From Pseudomonadales bacterium (lineage in GTDB: Bacteria; Pseudomonadota; Gammaproteobacteria; Pseudomonadales; Pseudohongiellaceae): a DNA stretch of 43,757 nucleotides. The position numbers were made by a program, and so were the translations under genes. Where the stretch lies: assembly GCA_023257655.1 (NCBI GenBank), contig JALRBQ010000025.1:1-43757 (forward strand), given 5' to 3'. A model generated the notes under the pieces. The model was not told the DNA's origin. It worked only from the letters and a program-made list of their open reading frames with translations, and did no database searches. Shown here in pieces: positions 7,967 to 17,093 of the stretch (positions are counted from its first letter, which is position 1; the number at the start of each line of letters is the position of its first letter).

Positions 7967-8997
7967 GCGAGTGTAGCCAGATGCTTGCGCGCGATGGCAT
8001 GGACGGCGGCGAACCAGCCGGCGTCATCATTCAGATTGGGCACCAGATGGAATTCCTCGCCACCAGCTTCCATGAACTGATGCCGGTACTCGATCCCGAT
8101 CTCGTGAATCGTCTCCAGACAATCCGAGACAAAGGACGGCGTCAGAATCGCGATGCGCTTGTGCCCCATTTTGACCTGCTCCTGAATGTGCTGGTCCAGA
8201 TAGGGTTGAATCCATACCTGACGACCGAAGCGTGACTGAAACGCCATCGAATAGAAATCCCGCTCCCAGCCGAGCTGCTGCACGATGCCTTCGGTGGTCG
8301 CCGCACATTGTGCCCGGTAACACAGGCGATTATGTTCGCCAACGCGTTGGCAACACGCGCCGAATTTGCACACATCGGCGGTATCGATCTTCTTGATCGC
8401 CTTCTCGGGCAGTCCGTGGTAACTGAAGATCACGTGATCCACCGCGAGCCCCTCGAGATGTTTGCGCACGAGTCCCGCCCAGGCCGCGATGAAGTCTGCC
8501 TCACCGTACAGATCATTGACAAAACTCAGGTTGGGTGTCTGCTGCCAGCGTGCCGCGGCTTGCCGAACCCCGTGAAATACCGAGGCTGAAGTCGCTGTCG
8601 AGTATTGGGGAAACAGGGACAGCACGAGAATGTCACGGATTCCGCGTCGCTCGAGTTCGGCCATGGCGTCGTGTATAAACGGTGCGCTATAGGCCATGCC
8701 ATTGACGACGAGCACGTCTTCTCCGGAATCCGCGAACGCCTGTTGCACGCTCCGCTGCAACCGATCGGCGTAGACCTTCAACGGTGAACCGTCGTCCATC
8801 CATATCTTTGCATAGTCCCGCGCCGTCTTCGGCGCACGGAAAGGCTGAATGATGAGATTGCGCAGGAGCCAGCGGCCCAGCGGGTTCATATCGAAGACGA
8901 AGGGATCTGAAAAGAAATACTTGTAGAAATCCCGTAAACCTTTCGTGGTGGGTTCGGCTGGAGTGCCGAGGTTGAGCAACAGAACTGCTTTTGTCAT
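7963..8997 (-). CDS. hemH: Ferrochelatase (protoheme ferro-lyase)
   Basis: This 344-residue protein inserts Fe2+ into protoporphyrin IX in the last step of heme synthesis. The catalytic histidine H194 lies in FSYHGLPEKAIKK, and the conserved glutamate is in PSFVSDCLETIHEIG. Other family signatures are LLNLGTP at the N-terminus and LFPQYS. Length matches the usual 320-370. A cysteine-rich segment (CKFGACCQ ... LCYRAQC) precedes the C-terminal half. The gene is 39 bp downstream of the M28-like gene on the same strand. Heme supply suits a genome with at least two c-type cytochromes in this window. Confidence 0.97.
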   Translation of the reverse strand: MTKAVLLLNLGTPAEPTTKGLRDFYKYFFSDPFVFDMNPLGRWLLRNLIIQPFRAPKTARDYAKIWMDDGSPLKVYADRLQRSVQQAFADSGEDVLVVNGMAYSAPFIHDAMAELERRGIRDILVLSLFPQYSTATSASVFHGVRQAAARWQQTPNLSFVNDLYGEADFIAAWAGLVRKHLEGLAVDHVIFSYHGLPEKAIKKIDTADVCKFGACCQRVGEHNRLCYRAQCAATTEGIVQQLGWERDFYSMAFQSRFGRQVWIQPYLDQHIQEQVKMGHKRIAILTPSFVSDCLETIHEIGIEYRHQFMEAGGEEFHLVPNLNDDAGWFAAVHAIARKHLATLA

Positions 8998-9036
8998 GAA
9001 GCGTGTGTATCCAGTTACCGACGCCGTGTGCGCCGC

Positions 9037-10656
9037 CTAGTTTTTGCTGGCCGGGTTGATCTGGTTTCGATCCGCCCGGTCGACTTGCTCGATAAAGAAG
9101 GTCATGAACCTAGCCATACGTTCGAGACCCGGTACCGAGATCACCTCGGTTACTTCACCGCTTGTATGATACAGCGGCGGCCCTTGCATGGTCGTGATCA
9201 TCGCCACGCCGGCAATCCGGTAACCGCCGCCCTCGCCGCTGGCCATGGTTGAGTTGCTGGAGGCGAAATTGGTGCCGTAACGGGCGACTCCCTGCGTGAA
9301 CAGATCCTGTAGATAAGGTGATTCATTGGTGATGCCCGCCACGATCATCGCTTCGCCGGAGTCGGCGGTAAATTCACGATAGCCGTCCGGAAATTCGAAG
9401 CGTGCCGGAACCAGGTTGCGCTGCGCCACATGCTCGATGTTAAAGATCAGCAATGCATTCTCGAACACGTCCGGATTCATGCGCACCGCATTGCGGGGAC
9501 CATTGAGACCGGTGGTGTGATGGCCGGCGCTCACGACGAACGCGAGCGTGCGCAGCGGCTGATTCTCGGGTTTGCCAAAGTGTCGGGCGAGCGCCAGCAA
9601 CACAGCCAGACCGTCCGCGTTGTCACCGGCACCATCGAACCAGGCGTCGGCATGAGCATTGATGACGATCGCCTCGGCACTGGCACGACCTGGGATCACG
9701 GCCACGGCGTTGATCGCATTCAGCCCGGAATATTCCCGGCTTTGCAGAGAGAGTCGCATGCGCAATTGCGCAAACGTGCCAGCGGTTGCGGCCGCATCCA
9801 TCACGTGCTGCAGGAACCAGCTGTCGCGACCACCCACATTGAAACAGGGGCCACCGCAGTTGGAGAAATCCCGTACTCGCTCGTTGCCCGGCTGGTCGAC
9901 AAGATTCAGCACCGCCACCGCGCCACGAGCCATCAGATCCTGGGCCACCGGTACCGCCGACCGGCGTTCGAACACGAGGTGCGCCTGGGGTGTGACGTGT
10001 TGGATCGCGATCTTGCCCTTCACATCGATATGCATCAATTCCGCTGGCGTGCCCTTGCCGACATACACCACCGGTGCCGTTAATTCGCCTCCGGGAATCT
10101 CCGAGGGGGCAAGCGCCATGGCCGTCTCCAGCACCACATCCTCACTGCCAACGCCAAACACCGGATTGCCGAGCAAGCGCACTTCCCACTTCTCCGGAAT
10201 CCACAAGACGGCACCGGGATCCTGTTCGAAACGCTGGAAGCGCACATCGCGAATGCCAGCATCCAGCATGCGCTCGGCGGCCCAACGAATGGTGGTCTCG
10301 CCGGAATAGAATCCGCTGACCCGACCCCAGAGCTGGTCTCCACCCAATTCCCGTTGTTCCCGGCTCTGGCGTGAGAACTCCACGATGCGTTCCAGGTCAT
10401 AGGCGAGTCGACGTCCTTCCAGTTCCACGAAGCCCTTCTCCTCCAGCGGCACCACGGCGGGTGCTGGACCGCGCGCACCGATCGCAGCCGGCGCACTGCC
10501 AATTTCGAGTGGCGGCGGCAGGGGCACACCTAACCAGGCTGTGTCCTGAGCCAGGGAATATGCCGGCAGAGCCAGGCTCGCCATCAGCGTCAGCTGCGCG
10601 CCGAGTCGGCTCTGCCGGGTGAGGGAAATGCGGTGGGTGGAGGTGTTGTTCATCAT
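9037..10656 (-). CDS. Exported M28-like peptidase with altered active-site motif
   Basis: The protein has 539 residues and a signal peptide ending near SLAQ (residue 37). A PA-like insert (about 190-290) precedes an M28 catalytic fold. The first zinc-site motif is clear: H335-A-D337 followed by GAGDN, with D345 as the bridging aspartate. The next motif, normally GEE with the catalytic and a ligand glutamate, reads GHH (378-380) in VVSAGHHTTGLNG. E408 in FNIEH and a late histidine in PLYHTSGE complete the set. The fold is therefore M28, but activity is uncertain because the catalytic glutamate appears replaced. It lies 39 bp upstream of hemH in the same direction, which need not imply shared function. 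Confidence 0.78.
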   Translation of the reverse strand: MMNNTSTHRISLTRQSRLGAQLTLMASLALPAYSLAQDTAWLGVPLPPPLEIGSAPAAIGARGPAPAVVPLEEKGFVELEGRRLAYDLERIVEFSRQSREQRELGGDQLWGRVSGFYSGETTIRWAAERMLDAGIRDVRFQRFEQDPGAVLWIPEKWEVRLLGNPVFGVGSEDVVLETAMALAPSEIPGGELTAPVVYVGKGTPAELMHIDVKGKIAIQHVTPQAHLVFERRSAVPVAQDLMARGAVAVLNLVDQPGNERVRDFSNCGGPCFNVGGRDSWFLQHVMDAAATAGTFAQLRMRLSLQSREYSGLNAINAVAVIPGRASAEAIVINAHADAWFDGAGDNADGLAVLLALARHFGKPENQPLRTLAFVVSAGHHTTGLNGPRNAVRMNPDVFENALLIFNIEHVAQRNLVPARFEFPDGYREFTADSGEAMIVAGITNESPYLQDLFTQGVARYGTNFASSNSTMASGEGGGYRIAGVAMITTMQGPPLYHTSGEVTEVISVPGLERMARFMTFFIEQVDRADRNQINPASKN

Positions 10657-10885
10657 GTCGTGCCCCGCTGTTATTGTTGTGCTGAACGGTTCGGGAACTG
10701 AATTCTAGTCGCTCTGCCCGAGCAGCGAAACCTCTATTGCCGCCGCTTGTGCTTGTGCAATTAAGCCCGGAGGGTGAGCGGAAGTTTGCTCCATGGTCCG
10801 CCACTACTGAATCCAGTCGCACACCGACGCGCGGTTGCCCAACTGGGTCGTTGCCGACAACACCAGACATGCCATGTCAAAACTG

Positions 10886-12661
10886 TTAGGCAGAAACCGG
10901 GTTCTTGCTGTCCGCCTCGAACAGCTTCTCCAGTTCGACGCGCCCCTCGTTGGTGAGACTGTGCAGCTCGTCAAGGTTATCCATATGATCCACAGAGCGC
11001 AGCAGCAAGGCTTCGTCGTGCTTGCGAAACATGAGCGCGGTTTCCAGCGCCTGACCTTCCGAGTAACCGAGGTGCTTGAGCGTATCGGTCGCCGCTTCGA
11101 GACTGCTTGCGAAAGTCTCGCGAATAACGCTTTTCACCCCCAGTTTATGCAACCGATAGGCGTGGCTGCGATCGATTGCCCGCGCGACGATGCTGATCTG
11201 GGGATTTCGGGAGCGCGCCAGGTTGATGATTTCCATCGACTCGGTGACATCATCCACCGCCACCACCAGAATCTTGGCTGAATCCACACCGGCAGACACC
11301 AACAGATCCAGACGGGCGAGGTCACCGAAATACAGCTTGTTACCAAACTGCTGCACGAATTCCACGTGTTCCGGATCCTTGTCCATCGCGGTGAATGGCA
11401 CGTGTCGCGCCTGCAACAGGCGACCGACGATCTGGCCGAAGCGGCCGAAGCCGGCGATGATGACCTCCGGATCATGGGTATCCCAGTGCGCGTCGTTGTC
11501 TGGCACGGTCTCGCTGCGACATCCCCACAGCTTGCGATGCAATACCACGATGGGCGAGGTCAACGCCATGGATAGCCCCACGATCAGGGTCAGACGTTCG
11601 GAAATAGCGAGTGGGAACAGACCCAGTTGGGCCGCTTGGGAGAGCACCACAAAAGCAAATTCGCCACCCTGTGACAGCATCAGGCCGAGTTGGAAGGCCT
11701 CGCGAGAGGGCACCTGGCGCAGGCGCAGGATGGCGGCGATGACCCCTGTCTTGATCAGCACGAGAACCAGCGCGCCACCCACCATGAGCAGTGGAAACTC
11801 GACCAGTAGACTCAAATTCAGTGTCATGCCCACGGCGATGAAGAACAGGCCCAGCAGAATGCCCTTGAACGGTTCGATGTCGGACTGCAGTTGATGCCGG
11901 AAATTGGAGTTGGCCAGCATGATACCGGCGACGAATGCTCCGAGCCCCATGGAAAGGCCTACTGCTTCCATCAGGGTCGCCACACCAATAACGATCAGCA
12001 GGCTGGCGGCCGTCATGATTTCCCGGTTGTTGGTCTGGGCAACAAGCTTCAGCACCTGGTTCAGGCCGAAGCGGTTGAACAGAAACAGCAGCACCACGGC
12101 GGCGACGCCGATGTACCAGGGCATGGCGGCAGCTTCACCGGAAGTCTGTGCGAGAATCTCCACCAGAATCAGAATGGGAATCACCGCCAGATCCTGCAAC
12201 AACAGAATGGCGAATCCCTTCCGGCCGAGTGGTGAAGCCAGGATGTGTTCCTCACTCATGAGTTGAATCGCGAAGGCGGTGGACGACAGCGCCAGCGTAG
12301 GCCCCAGCACAAGCGCCTGGGCTCCCTCTAGCTTCAGCAGCCAGAGCCCGCCACCGATGACAAACGCCGATACCAGTAACTGGCTGCCGCCGATGATCGT
12401 GACGTTGCTGCGCATCTCCCACAGCTTGTCCGGTGCCAGTTCCAGACCGATGATGAAGAGCAACAGGATTACGCCGTATTCTGCAAAGTGCAGCACTTCT
12501 TCCGGCTCATGAATGATGCCGAGCAGATGGGGGCCCAGCACCATGCCGGCCGCCAGATACCCGAGAATCGATCCCAGCCCGAGCTTCTTGAACAGCGGTA
12601 CGGCAATCACCGCGGCAGTCAGGTAATACAGCGCGTTGATCAGGAGACTTTCGGATTCCAT
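10886..12661 (-). CDS. KefB/KefC-type cation:proton antiporter (CPA2) with RCK domain
   Basis: This 591-residue membrane protein has an N-terminal Na+/H+ exchanger domain of about 12 hydrophobic segments (residues 1-385) and a C-terminal TrkA-N/RCK domain beginning VIIAGFGRFGQIVGRLL, a Rossmann nucleotide-binding motif. In the KefB/KefC group it would export K+ in exchange for H+, gated by a ligand on the RCK domain. The start MESESLL at 12661 was preferred because GAGG precedes it at about 6 nt and the first hydrophobic segment follows directly; the frame continues 15 codons upstream without a good signal. No KefF/KefG-like ancillary gene is adjacent. Confidence 0.92.
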   Translation of the reverse strand: MESESLLINALYYLTAAVIAVPLFKKLGLGSILGYLAAGMVLGPHLLGIIHEPEEVLHFAEYGVILLLFIIGLELAPDKLWEMRSNVTIIGGSQLLVSAFVIGGGLWLLKLEGAQALVLGPTLALSSTAFAIQLMSEEHILASPLGRKGFAILLLQDLAVIPILILVEILAQTSGEAAAMPWYIGVAAVVLLFLFNRFGLNQVLKLVAQTNNREIMTAASLLIVIGVATLMEAVGLSMGLGAFVAGIMLANSNFRHQLQSDIEPFKGILLGLFFIAVGMTLNLSLLVEFPLLMVGGALVLVLIKTGVIAAILRLRQVPSREAFQLGLMLSQGGEFAFVVLSQAAQLGLFPLAISERLTLIVGLSMALTSPIVVLHRKLWGCRSETVPDNDAHWDTHDPEVIIAGFGRFGQIVGRLLQARHVPFTAMDKDPEHVEFVQQFGNKLYFGDLARLDLLVSAGVDSAKILVVAVDDVTESMEIINLARSRNPQISIVARAIDRSHAYRLHKLGVKSVIRETFASSLEAATDTLKHLGYSEGQALETALMFRKHDEALLLRSVDHMDNLDELHSLTNEGRVELEKLFEADSKNPVSA

Positions 12662-13005
12662 AGGGACCTCAAACTGGCTCGGGAGACGACGCTGCAAGCA
12701 TATCATCGGTCAGTGCCAGGCGTGGTGATCAAGCCTGACGTCGTCGACCGCTCCCGGCGTGCGCAATTCCGGTGCGTCGTACCCGTTGCAGAAGTCAGTA
12801 ACTAGAGTTGACGTCGTAGTGAGTGGCTCTGACTACTCCCGGCAGCATACTGATTCTTGCAAAGCCGCGTGGTTCGGGGCTTACATCCGTGTGTGTAAGT
12901 TCGTAACAAAAAAGTCAGAAAAGTGCTGCAATCCCTCTTGAAATGAGTACACTTATCGGGTTGCTAATTGTCACATCTTCGCATTACTACTCTTGAGGGG
13001 AACCC
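12662..13005 (+). other. Divergent intergenic region, 344 bp
   Basis: This gap lies between the antiporter gene (minus) and the copper/heme protein gene (plus) and must hold both promoters. No convincing small gene was found. A weak candidate for the plus direction is TTGAAA (about 12939) followed after 17 bp by TTGCTA. GAGGGG just before 13006 is the Shine-Dalgarno of the downstream gene. Confidence 0.4.
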
Positions 13006-14850
13006 GTGAAAAATTCCAAACTGGTTGTTTTGACAGCGATTGCTGCGCTCTTCAGCAATCTCGCCGTCGCCGGAGAGCGAGTTGGAGATTTCGCTCTGAT
13101 TGATAACGCTGGTGCTTTCCAGCACATGGCGTGGTACGACGATCACGGTGCCATCGTGATCCTGCCGCAATCCAATGACGCGTCCGACCCTGCAGCCCTG
13201 TCTGGCCTGCAGAATCTGCGTGACATCTACGAGTCGCAAGGGGTCGCCTTCTTCCTCATCAACCCGGGTCTGCAAACCGATCGCGCCGCGGTCACCCAGG
13301 CCGTGGCCGGCCAGGATCTGCCTGTGCTGATGGATGACGCCCAACTGGTGTCCGAGATGCTGGGCCTGACACGCCTCGATGAGGCTGTGGTTTACAGCCC
13401 GAAGACTTTTGAGGTGTTGTACCGTGGTCCGGTTCAGGCTGCCTCGCTGGAAAAGACCCTGCAACAGGTGCTGAACGGTGAAAGCCCGGCACTGCAGACA
13501 GTCGCCGGTTCCGGCCCAGCCATCGAATACCGTACTGTTGCCGCTCACAGCAATCTGTCCTACGAGAAGGACATCGCTCCGATCATCGCCGAGAACTGCG
13601 CCCAGTGCCACCGTGAAGGGGGCATCGCACCTTTCGCCATGGACAGCAATCTCGCCGTGCAAGGCTGGTCGCCGATGATTCGCGAAGTCGTCATGACCAA
13701 GCGCATGCCGCCCGGTCAGATCGACAACAAGGTCGGCAAGAGGATCAAGAACGAGATGAACCTCAGCGACGAGGAAATGCAAAAACTCGTGCACTGGATC
13801 AATACCGGTTCCAAGGTGGACAGCAAGAACGATCCCCTCACAGCGCTGGTCTGGCCCGACACGAAGTGGAGCCTCGGCGAACCGGACCTGATCGTAAAAA
13901 TTCCGCCGCAATCGATTCCCGCCACTGGCGTTGTCGATTACATGAACATTCCTGTCGACCTGGGTCTGGATAAAGACGTGTGGATTCGCGGCAGCGAAGT
14001 GGTACCGGGAGATTCCGCCGTACTGCACCACATCATCACCACCGTAGTTCCGCCGGAAGGCCCGCCCAATTTCCAGAAGATTCTGATGGACATCATGGCG
14101 ACATTGCCGCCGGAAAAAGCCCAGGCCCTGCGTGCGAAAATTTTCTCCGCGGGTGCCGCTGGCAACCTGAATATCGCCGACATCTTCGCCGAATTGCCCG
14201 AAGTTGACCTCGGCGTCTTCATCGGTGGCGGTACTGATCCTGACATGGCGGATGTTGCCGGCTATGCGCCGGGCAATGCTGTCTCCCTCAACCCGCCCGG
14301 CGTCGGTGGCCTGTTGAAGGCCGGTTCGTCATTGAACCTGCAGATGCACTACACCACTTCCGGTAAGGAAACCGTGGACGCCACCGAGATTGGCATCTAC
14401 TTCTATGACGACGGTGTCGTTCCGGAAGAACGTATGTCTGGCGGTGTCGGTAACGACTTCAGCATCCGCATCCCGCCGCAGGCGAAGGATCATGAGATGC
14501 AGATCGCGACCACGATTCCGAAAGACGCAGAAATCTACAGCCTGATGCCGCACATGCACTTCCGTGGCAAGCGCATGAGCTTCGTCGCCAAGTACCCCGA
14601 TGGCAGTGAAGAGATGCTGCTGTCCGTACCGGCGTACTCCTTCAACTGGCAGTTGAAGCACGAGCTGGCCGAGCCGCTGCATGTTCCTGCCGGCACGCAG
14701 ATCATCGCCACTGGAGCGTATGACAACTCCTCACAGAACCACTTCAGCCCCGATCCGAACTCTGAAGTTCGTTGGGGTGAGCAAAGCTGGGAAGAGATGT
14801 TCATGGGCTTCTATCAGTGGAAATACACCGATCAGACTGGCTCTGACTAA
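13006..14850 (+). CDS. Exported redoxin / cytochrome c / copper monooxygenase-like fusion
   Basis: This 614-residue protein starts with GTG at 13006 behind a good Shine-Dalgarno (GAGGGG) and has a signal peptide ending in AVA (about residue 22). Three parts follow. Residues 25-165 resemble a thioredoxin-like/AhpC redoxin but lack a CxxC. Residues 180-265 carry one heme c site, C198-A-Q-C201-H202. Residues 290-614 resemble the copper type II ascorbate-dependent monooxygenase (PHM/DBH) fold, with the paired His H341-H342, H448 in QMHYT, and H516-M-H518 in PHMHFRG, plus M598/M600 near the end. This ligand pattern matches both copper sites of peptidylglycine monooxygenase. The substrate is unknown; periplasmic oxidation with electrons through heme is inferred. 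A strong terminator follows. Confidence 0.85.
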   Translation: MKNSKLVVLTAIAALFSNLAVAGERVGDFALIDNAGAFQHMAWYDDHGAIVILPQSNDASDPAALSGLQNLRDIYESQGVAFFLINPGLQTDRAAVTQAVAGQDLPVLMDDAQLVSEMLGLTRLDEAVVYSPKTFEVLYRGPVQAASLEKTLQQVLNGESPALQTVAGSGPAIEYRTVAAHSNLSYEKDIAPIIAENCAQCHREGGIAPFAMDSNLAVQGWSPMIREVVMTKRMPPGQIDNKVGKRIKNEMNLSDEEMQKLVHWINTGSKVDSKNDPLTALVWPDTKWSLGEPDLIVKIPPQSIPATGVVDYMNIPVDLGLDKDVWIRGSEVVPGDSAVLHHIITTVVPPEGPPNFQKILMDIMATLPPEKAQALRAKIFSAGAAGNLNIADIFAELPEVDLGVFIGGGTDPDMADVAGYAPGNAVSLNPPGVGGLLKAGSSLNLQMHYTTSGKETVDATEIGIYFYDDGVVPEERMSGGVGNDFSIRIPPQAKDHEMQIATTIPKDAEIYSLMPHMHFRGKRMSFVAKYPDGSEEMLLSVPAYSFNWQLKHELAEPLHVPAGTQIIATGAYDNSSQNHFSPDPNSEVRWGEQSWEEMFMGFYQWKYTDQTGSD

Positions 14851-14876
14851 GTCCTTATTCGGCGCCATACCCAAAG

Positions 14877-14907
14877 GGTGAGTTCTTCGGAACTCACCTT
14901 TTTTTTT
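14877..14907 (+). terminator. Intrinsic terminator with TTCG tetraloop
   Basis: A perfect 9-bp stem (14877-14885 with 14890-14898, arm GGTGAGTTC) closes on a TTCG loop and is followed by nine T residues (14899-14907). It lies 26 bp after the stop of the copper/heme protein gene, so it ends that transcript. In the other direction the U-run is only three bases, so it is at most a weak terminator for the minus-strand gene at 14936-15514. Confidence 0.93.
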
Positions 14908-14935
14908 AAACCGTGGGTAGCGGTAATGCGAAGTG

Positions 14936-15514
14936 TTACTGAGCGCGCGGAGGCGGTGGTGTCCAGTCACAATCCTCGCAATCCGGTGAAATTGCGTTTT
15001 GGGCCAACACCTCAAAGATGAAATCGCGCCACACCGGATTGGGTTGCCAGACCGTGTTCATGTCGGCTTTCGCAGTCGCTACCGGAACCCCTTCGTAGAT
15101 GACGCGGTACAGAAAGCTGAAGGCGGTGGCCCGGGCATTGACCTGGCAATGCAGCAAGGTCTTCTTGTCGGTATCGCGACGCATGGAATCGGCAAACGCA
15201 TAGAAGTCAGCTGGCAGAGGATTGGCGAAGTCTACCGGTACGTGCATGTATTCCATGCCAAGCCCTTTTACCACCTGATCTTCATCGGCGACCGCATTGG
15301 GATTGTTGGTAAAGGCAATATAGACGATGCGTTCGAAGCCATTTTCCTTCAGGGCGGAGAACTGTTCACGCGTGGGTTGGCCGGCGCTGGCAAAGGTGTC
15401 GCTGTACTGGCGGAAGTTAACAATCTCGGCCAGTGCCGGATCGGCTTCCTCGACGGCATGACACAGGTTGATGCTGGCGAAAGTCAGTACCGCGGCAATG
15501 GTGGACTTGTACAT
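14936..15514 (-). CDS. Exported DUF442 / dual-specificity phosphatase-like protein
   Basis: This 192-residue protein has a signal peptide (residues 1-20, ending CHA). The mature part resembles the DUF442/tyrosine phosphatase-like family: FASAGQPTREQFSALKENGFERIVYIA near the start and LLHCQVNARATAF (H122, C123, R128) as the P-loop. Classical phosphatases have C-x5-R; here it is C-x4-R, as in many DUF442 members, so phosphatase activity is not assured. The ATG at 15514 is favoured over an upstream in-frame start because the signal peptide begins there. The C-terminus has a CEDC pair and a proline-rich tail. It stands alone after the convergent terminator region. Confidence 0.82.
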   Translation of the reverse strand: MYKSTIAAVLTFASINLCHAVEEADPALAEIVNFRQYSDTFASAGQPTREQFSALKENGFERIVYIAFTNNPNAVADEDQVVKGLGMEYMHVPVDFANPLPADFYAFADSMRRDTDKKTLLHCQVNARATAFSFLYRVIYEGVPVATAKADMNTVWQPNPVWRDFIFEVLAQNAISPDCEDCDWTPPPPRAQ

Positions 15515-15644
15515 GATGATTCTCTTCTTGAGGGCGAGTGAATTGGTGTCAAAGTTAATTGGCAACTATTGGCAATTAAGGAGTTGGCGGAATCGACTTA
15601 CTATATCCCAGGCCCCTGCCCCGCGTCATCCGGCGCGACAGCCA

Positions 15645-16055
15645 TCAGGCAGCGGCCTCACTCTGGAGTTGCAGCAGTTCCGCCAGCGCCTGAGCAGCCT
15701 GATGGGCAGGCACGAATACGTGGTCATGGTGCGTCGCCGCGATGACGTTGGCGCTGATTCCGGCTTGCGCGAGTCGAGTCGCAACCGCTGCGGTGAGCCC
15801 CACCGCCTCGAAACTGGAATGGACCGTCAGCGTGATGCAGCGGTACAGCGAGTCGCAGGCCAGTCCTGCTGCCTCCGCGGCCTGCTGTGTCAGCACCAGA
15901 CTCAGGCCTTCGGCCTCCTGAAAGCTGGCGAGGGGTTGCAGGGCCGCGGCGCTGGGATAGCTCGCGTTCCTGATGGAGCAAAACACATAGGTGTCTGCCT
16001 GCAGCTCAGGTTGTAGCTCAGCGAGCAGGCATATCAGATCAGTCTCACCGGACAT
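15645..16055 (-). CDS. ACT-domain protein (COG3602-like)
   Basis: This 136-residue cytoplasmic protein fits the double ACT-like family related to COG3602. A first ACT unit is preceded by MSGETDLICLLAELQPEL and includes YVFCSIRN; the second contains LTVHSSFEAVGLTAAVATRLAQAGISANVIAATHHDHVFVP, a typical ACT beta-alpha-beta pattern with a glycine before a helix. Such domains bind amino acids or similar small ligands and act as sensors. No partner enzyme is adjacent. The assignment to family is fairly safe; the ligand is unknown. Confidence 0.82.
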   Translation of the reverse strand: MSGETDLICLLAELQPELQADTYVFCSIRNASYPSAAALQPLASFQEAEGLSLVLTQQAAEAAGLACDSLYRCITLTVHSSFEAVGLTAAVATRLAQAGISANVIAATHHDHVFVPAHQAAQALAELLQLQSEAAA

Positions 16056-16182
16056 GACGGTGTCTCTCGTCAGATTGGTCGTCAGATTGCGTGCACAGGG
16101 TTACGCGATTCAAAGTTACTCTTGTTCACCTTTTCACCCATTCACAGATTAACAGATTTACTGATTCACAGGGCGACTGCAC

Positions 16183-17049
16183 CTACTCGACTTCCGCCGC
16201 TATCTCGTCATACAAACCCGGAATGCTGCGCGCCATGAACAGGCCCTCCTCGGCCTGGGTCCAACTCAGACTGCTCTCTTTTATTGCGGCGACGGCATCA
16301 TCGCGGACCAGTCCGCCGCGAATCAATTCGGCCATGCGGGCTCGCACCGATTCCATCTGATTGCGGAAACCGACGACATCGCGGCGACTCATCAGCGCAC
16401 CATGGCCAGGGATGGCAGTGTCCCAGTCGAGCGCAAGCACCCCGTTCATAGTGCCGACCCAGCCACGACTGCTGCCGCCATTCCCGTAATCGATGTAAGG
16501 TGCAGTACCATGCAACAGATCGCCGGTGTGGACAGTTTTCAGATCGGGAAAATACACCACTGCGTCGCCGTTGGTGTGACCCGTGCCCAGATAGAGGGCG
16601 CGCACCTCGACACCGCCGAGATAGACCGCCGTCTGATCGGTGAACACGACGCGTGGCGGTGCATCCTGATTGCCACGAATCATATTATCGCGCGCATTCT
16701 GGTGCGCGATGATCTCGGCGATCTTGATGTAGCCACCATTGCCGCCGCTGTGATCACCGTGATTGTGGGTGTTGATGACATATTTAACCGGCAGTGGGCT
16801 GACACTGGCGACGAGTGACTGAATCTCGTCAAAGTTCTGCGGAAATTTGTCGTCAATCAGAATCGCGCCTTCGCTCGTCACCCGCACACCCACATTGCCG
16901 CCGGAGCCGACGATCATGTACAAACCGTCCTTGACGCGCTCCAGGGTAAGCGCATTCTGCGCGGAGCCGACACTCGTGACCACTAACAGCAACACGGCCA
17001 TCATCCATCGCAAGTGCGCGATTACACGCAGTTGTGTATTTCTTTTCAT
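16183..17049 (-). CDS. Exported metallo-beta-lactamase-fold hydrolase
   Basis: This 288-residue protein has a hydrophobic signal segment (about 15-30, ending GSAQ) and the MBL motif THNHGDHSGG (H95, H97, D99, H100). Further zinc ligands are in GTGHTNGD and HTGDLL, with a late PGHG. The HxHxDH pattern fits a di-zinc hydrolase; the substrate is unknown and it need not be a beta-lactamase. The ATG at 17049 is chosen because AGGAGA lies about 8 nt upstream; the frame extends 16 codons further without such a site. It starts 44 bp after the secreted protein gene at 17094-18074 and is probably co-transcribed with it. Confidence 0.9.
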   Translation of the reverse strand: MKRNTQLRVIAHLRWMMAVLLLVVTSVGSAQNALTLERVKDGLYMIVGSGGNVGVRVTSEGAILIDDKFPQNFDEIQSLVASVSPLPVKYVINTHNHGDHSGGNGGYIKIAEIIAHQNARDNMIRGNQDAPPRVVFTDQTAVYLGGVEVRALYLGTGHTNGDAVVYFPDLKTVHTGDLLHGTAPYIDYGNGGSSRGWVGTMNGVLALDWDTAIPGHGALMSRRDVVGFRNQMESVRARMAELIRGGLVRDDAVAAIKESSLSWTQAEEGLFMARSIPGLYDEIAAEVE

Positions 17050-17093
17050 CACGATCTCTCCTGTGTCAGGGCCAAGGGTTTTCAATAACAGAA

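Noticed and set aside
12964..14031. Minus-strand frame of 355 codons opposite the copper/heme protein
   Set aside because: The opposite strand has signal peptide, heme motif, copper ligands, ribosome site and terminator; this frame has none of these.
16066..16172. Short direct repeats such as GTCAGATTG (twice near 16070 and 16081) and ATTCACAG (twice near 16140 and 16163)
   Set aside because: Copies are few, short and irregular, in an AT-rich gap between two minus-strand genes; no array or element is defined.
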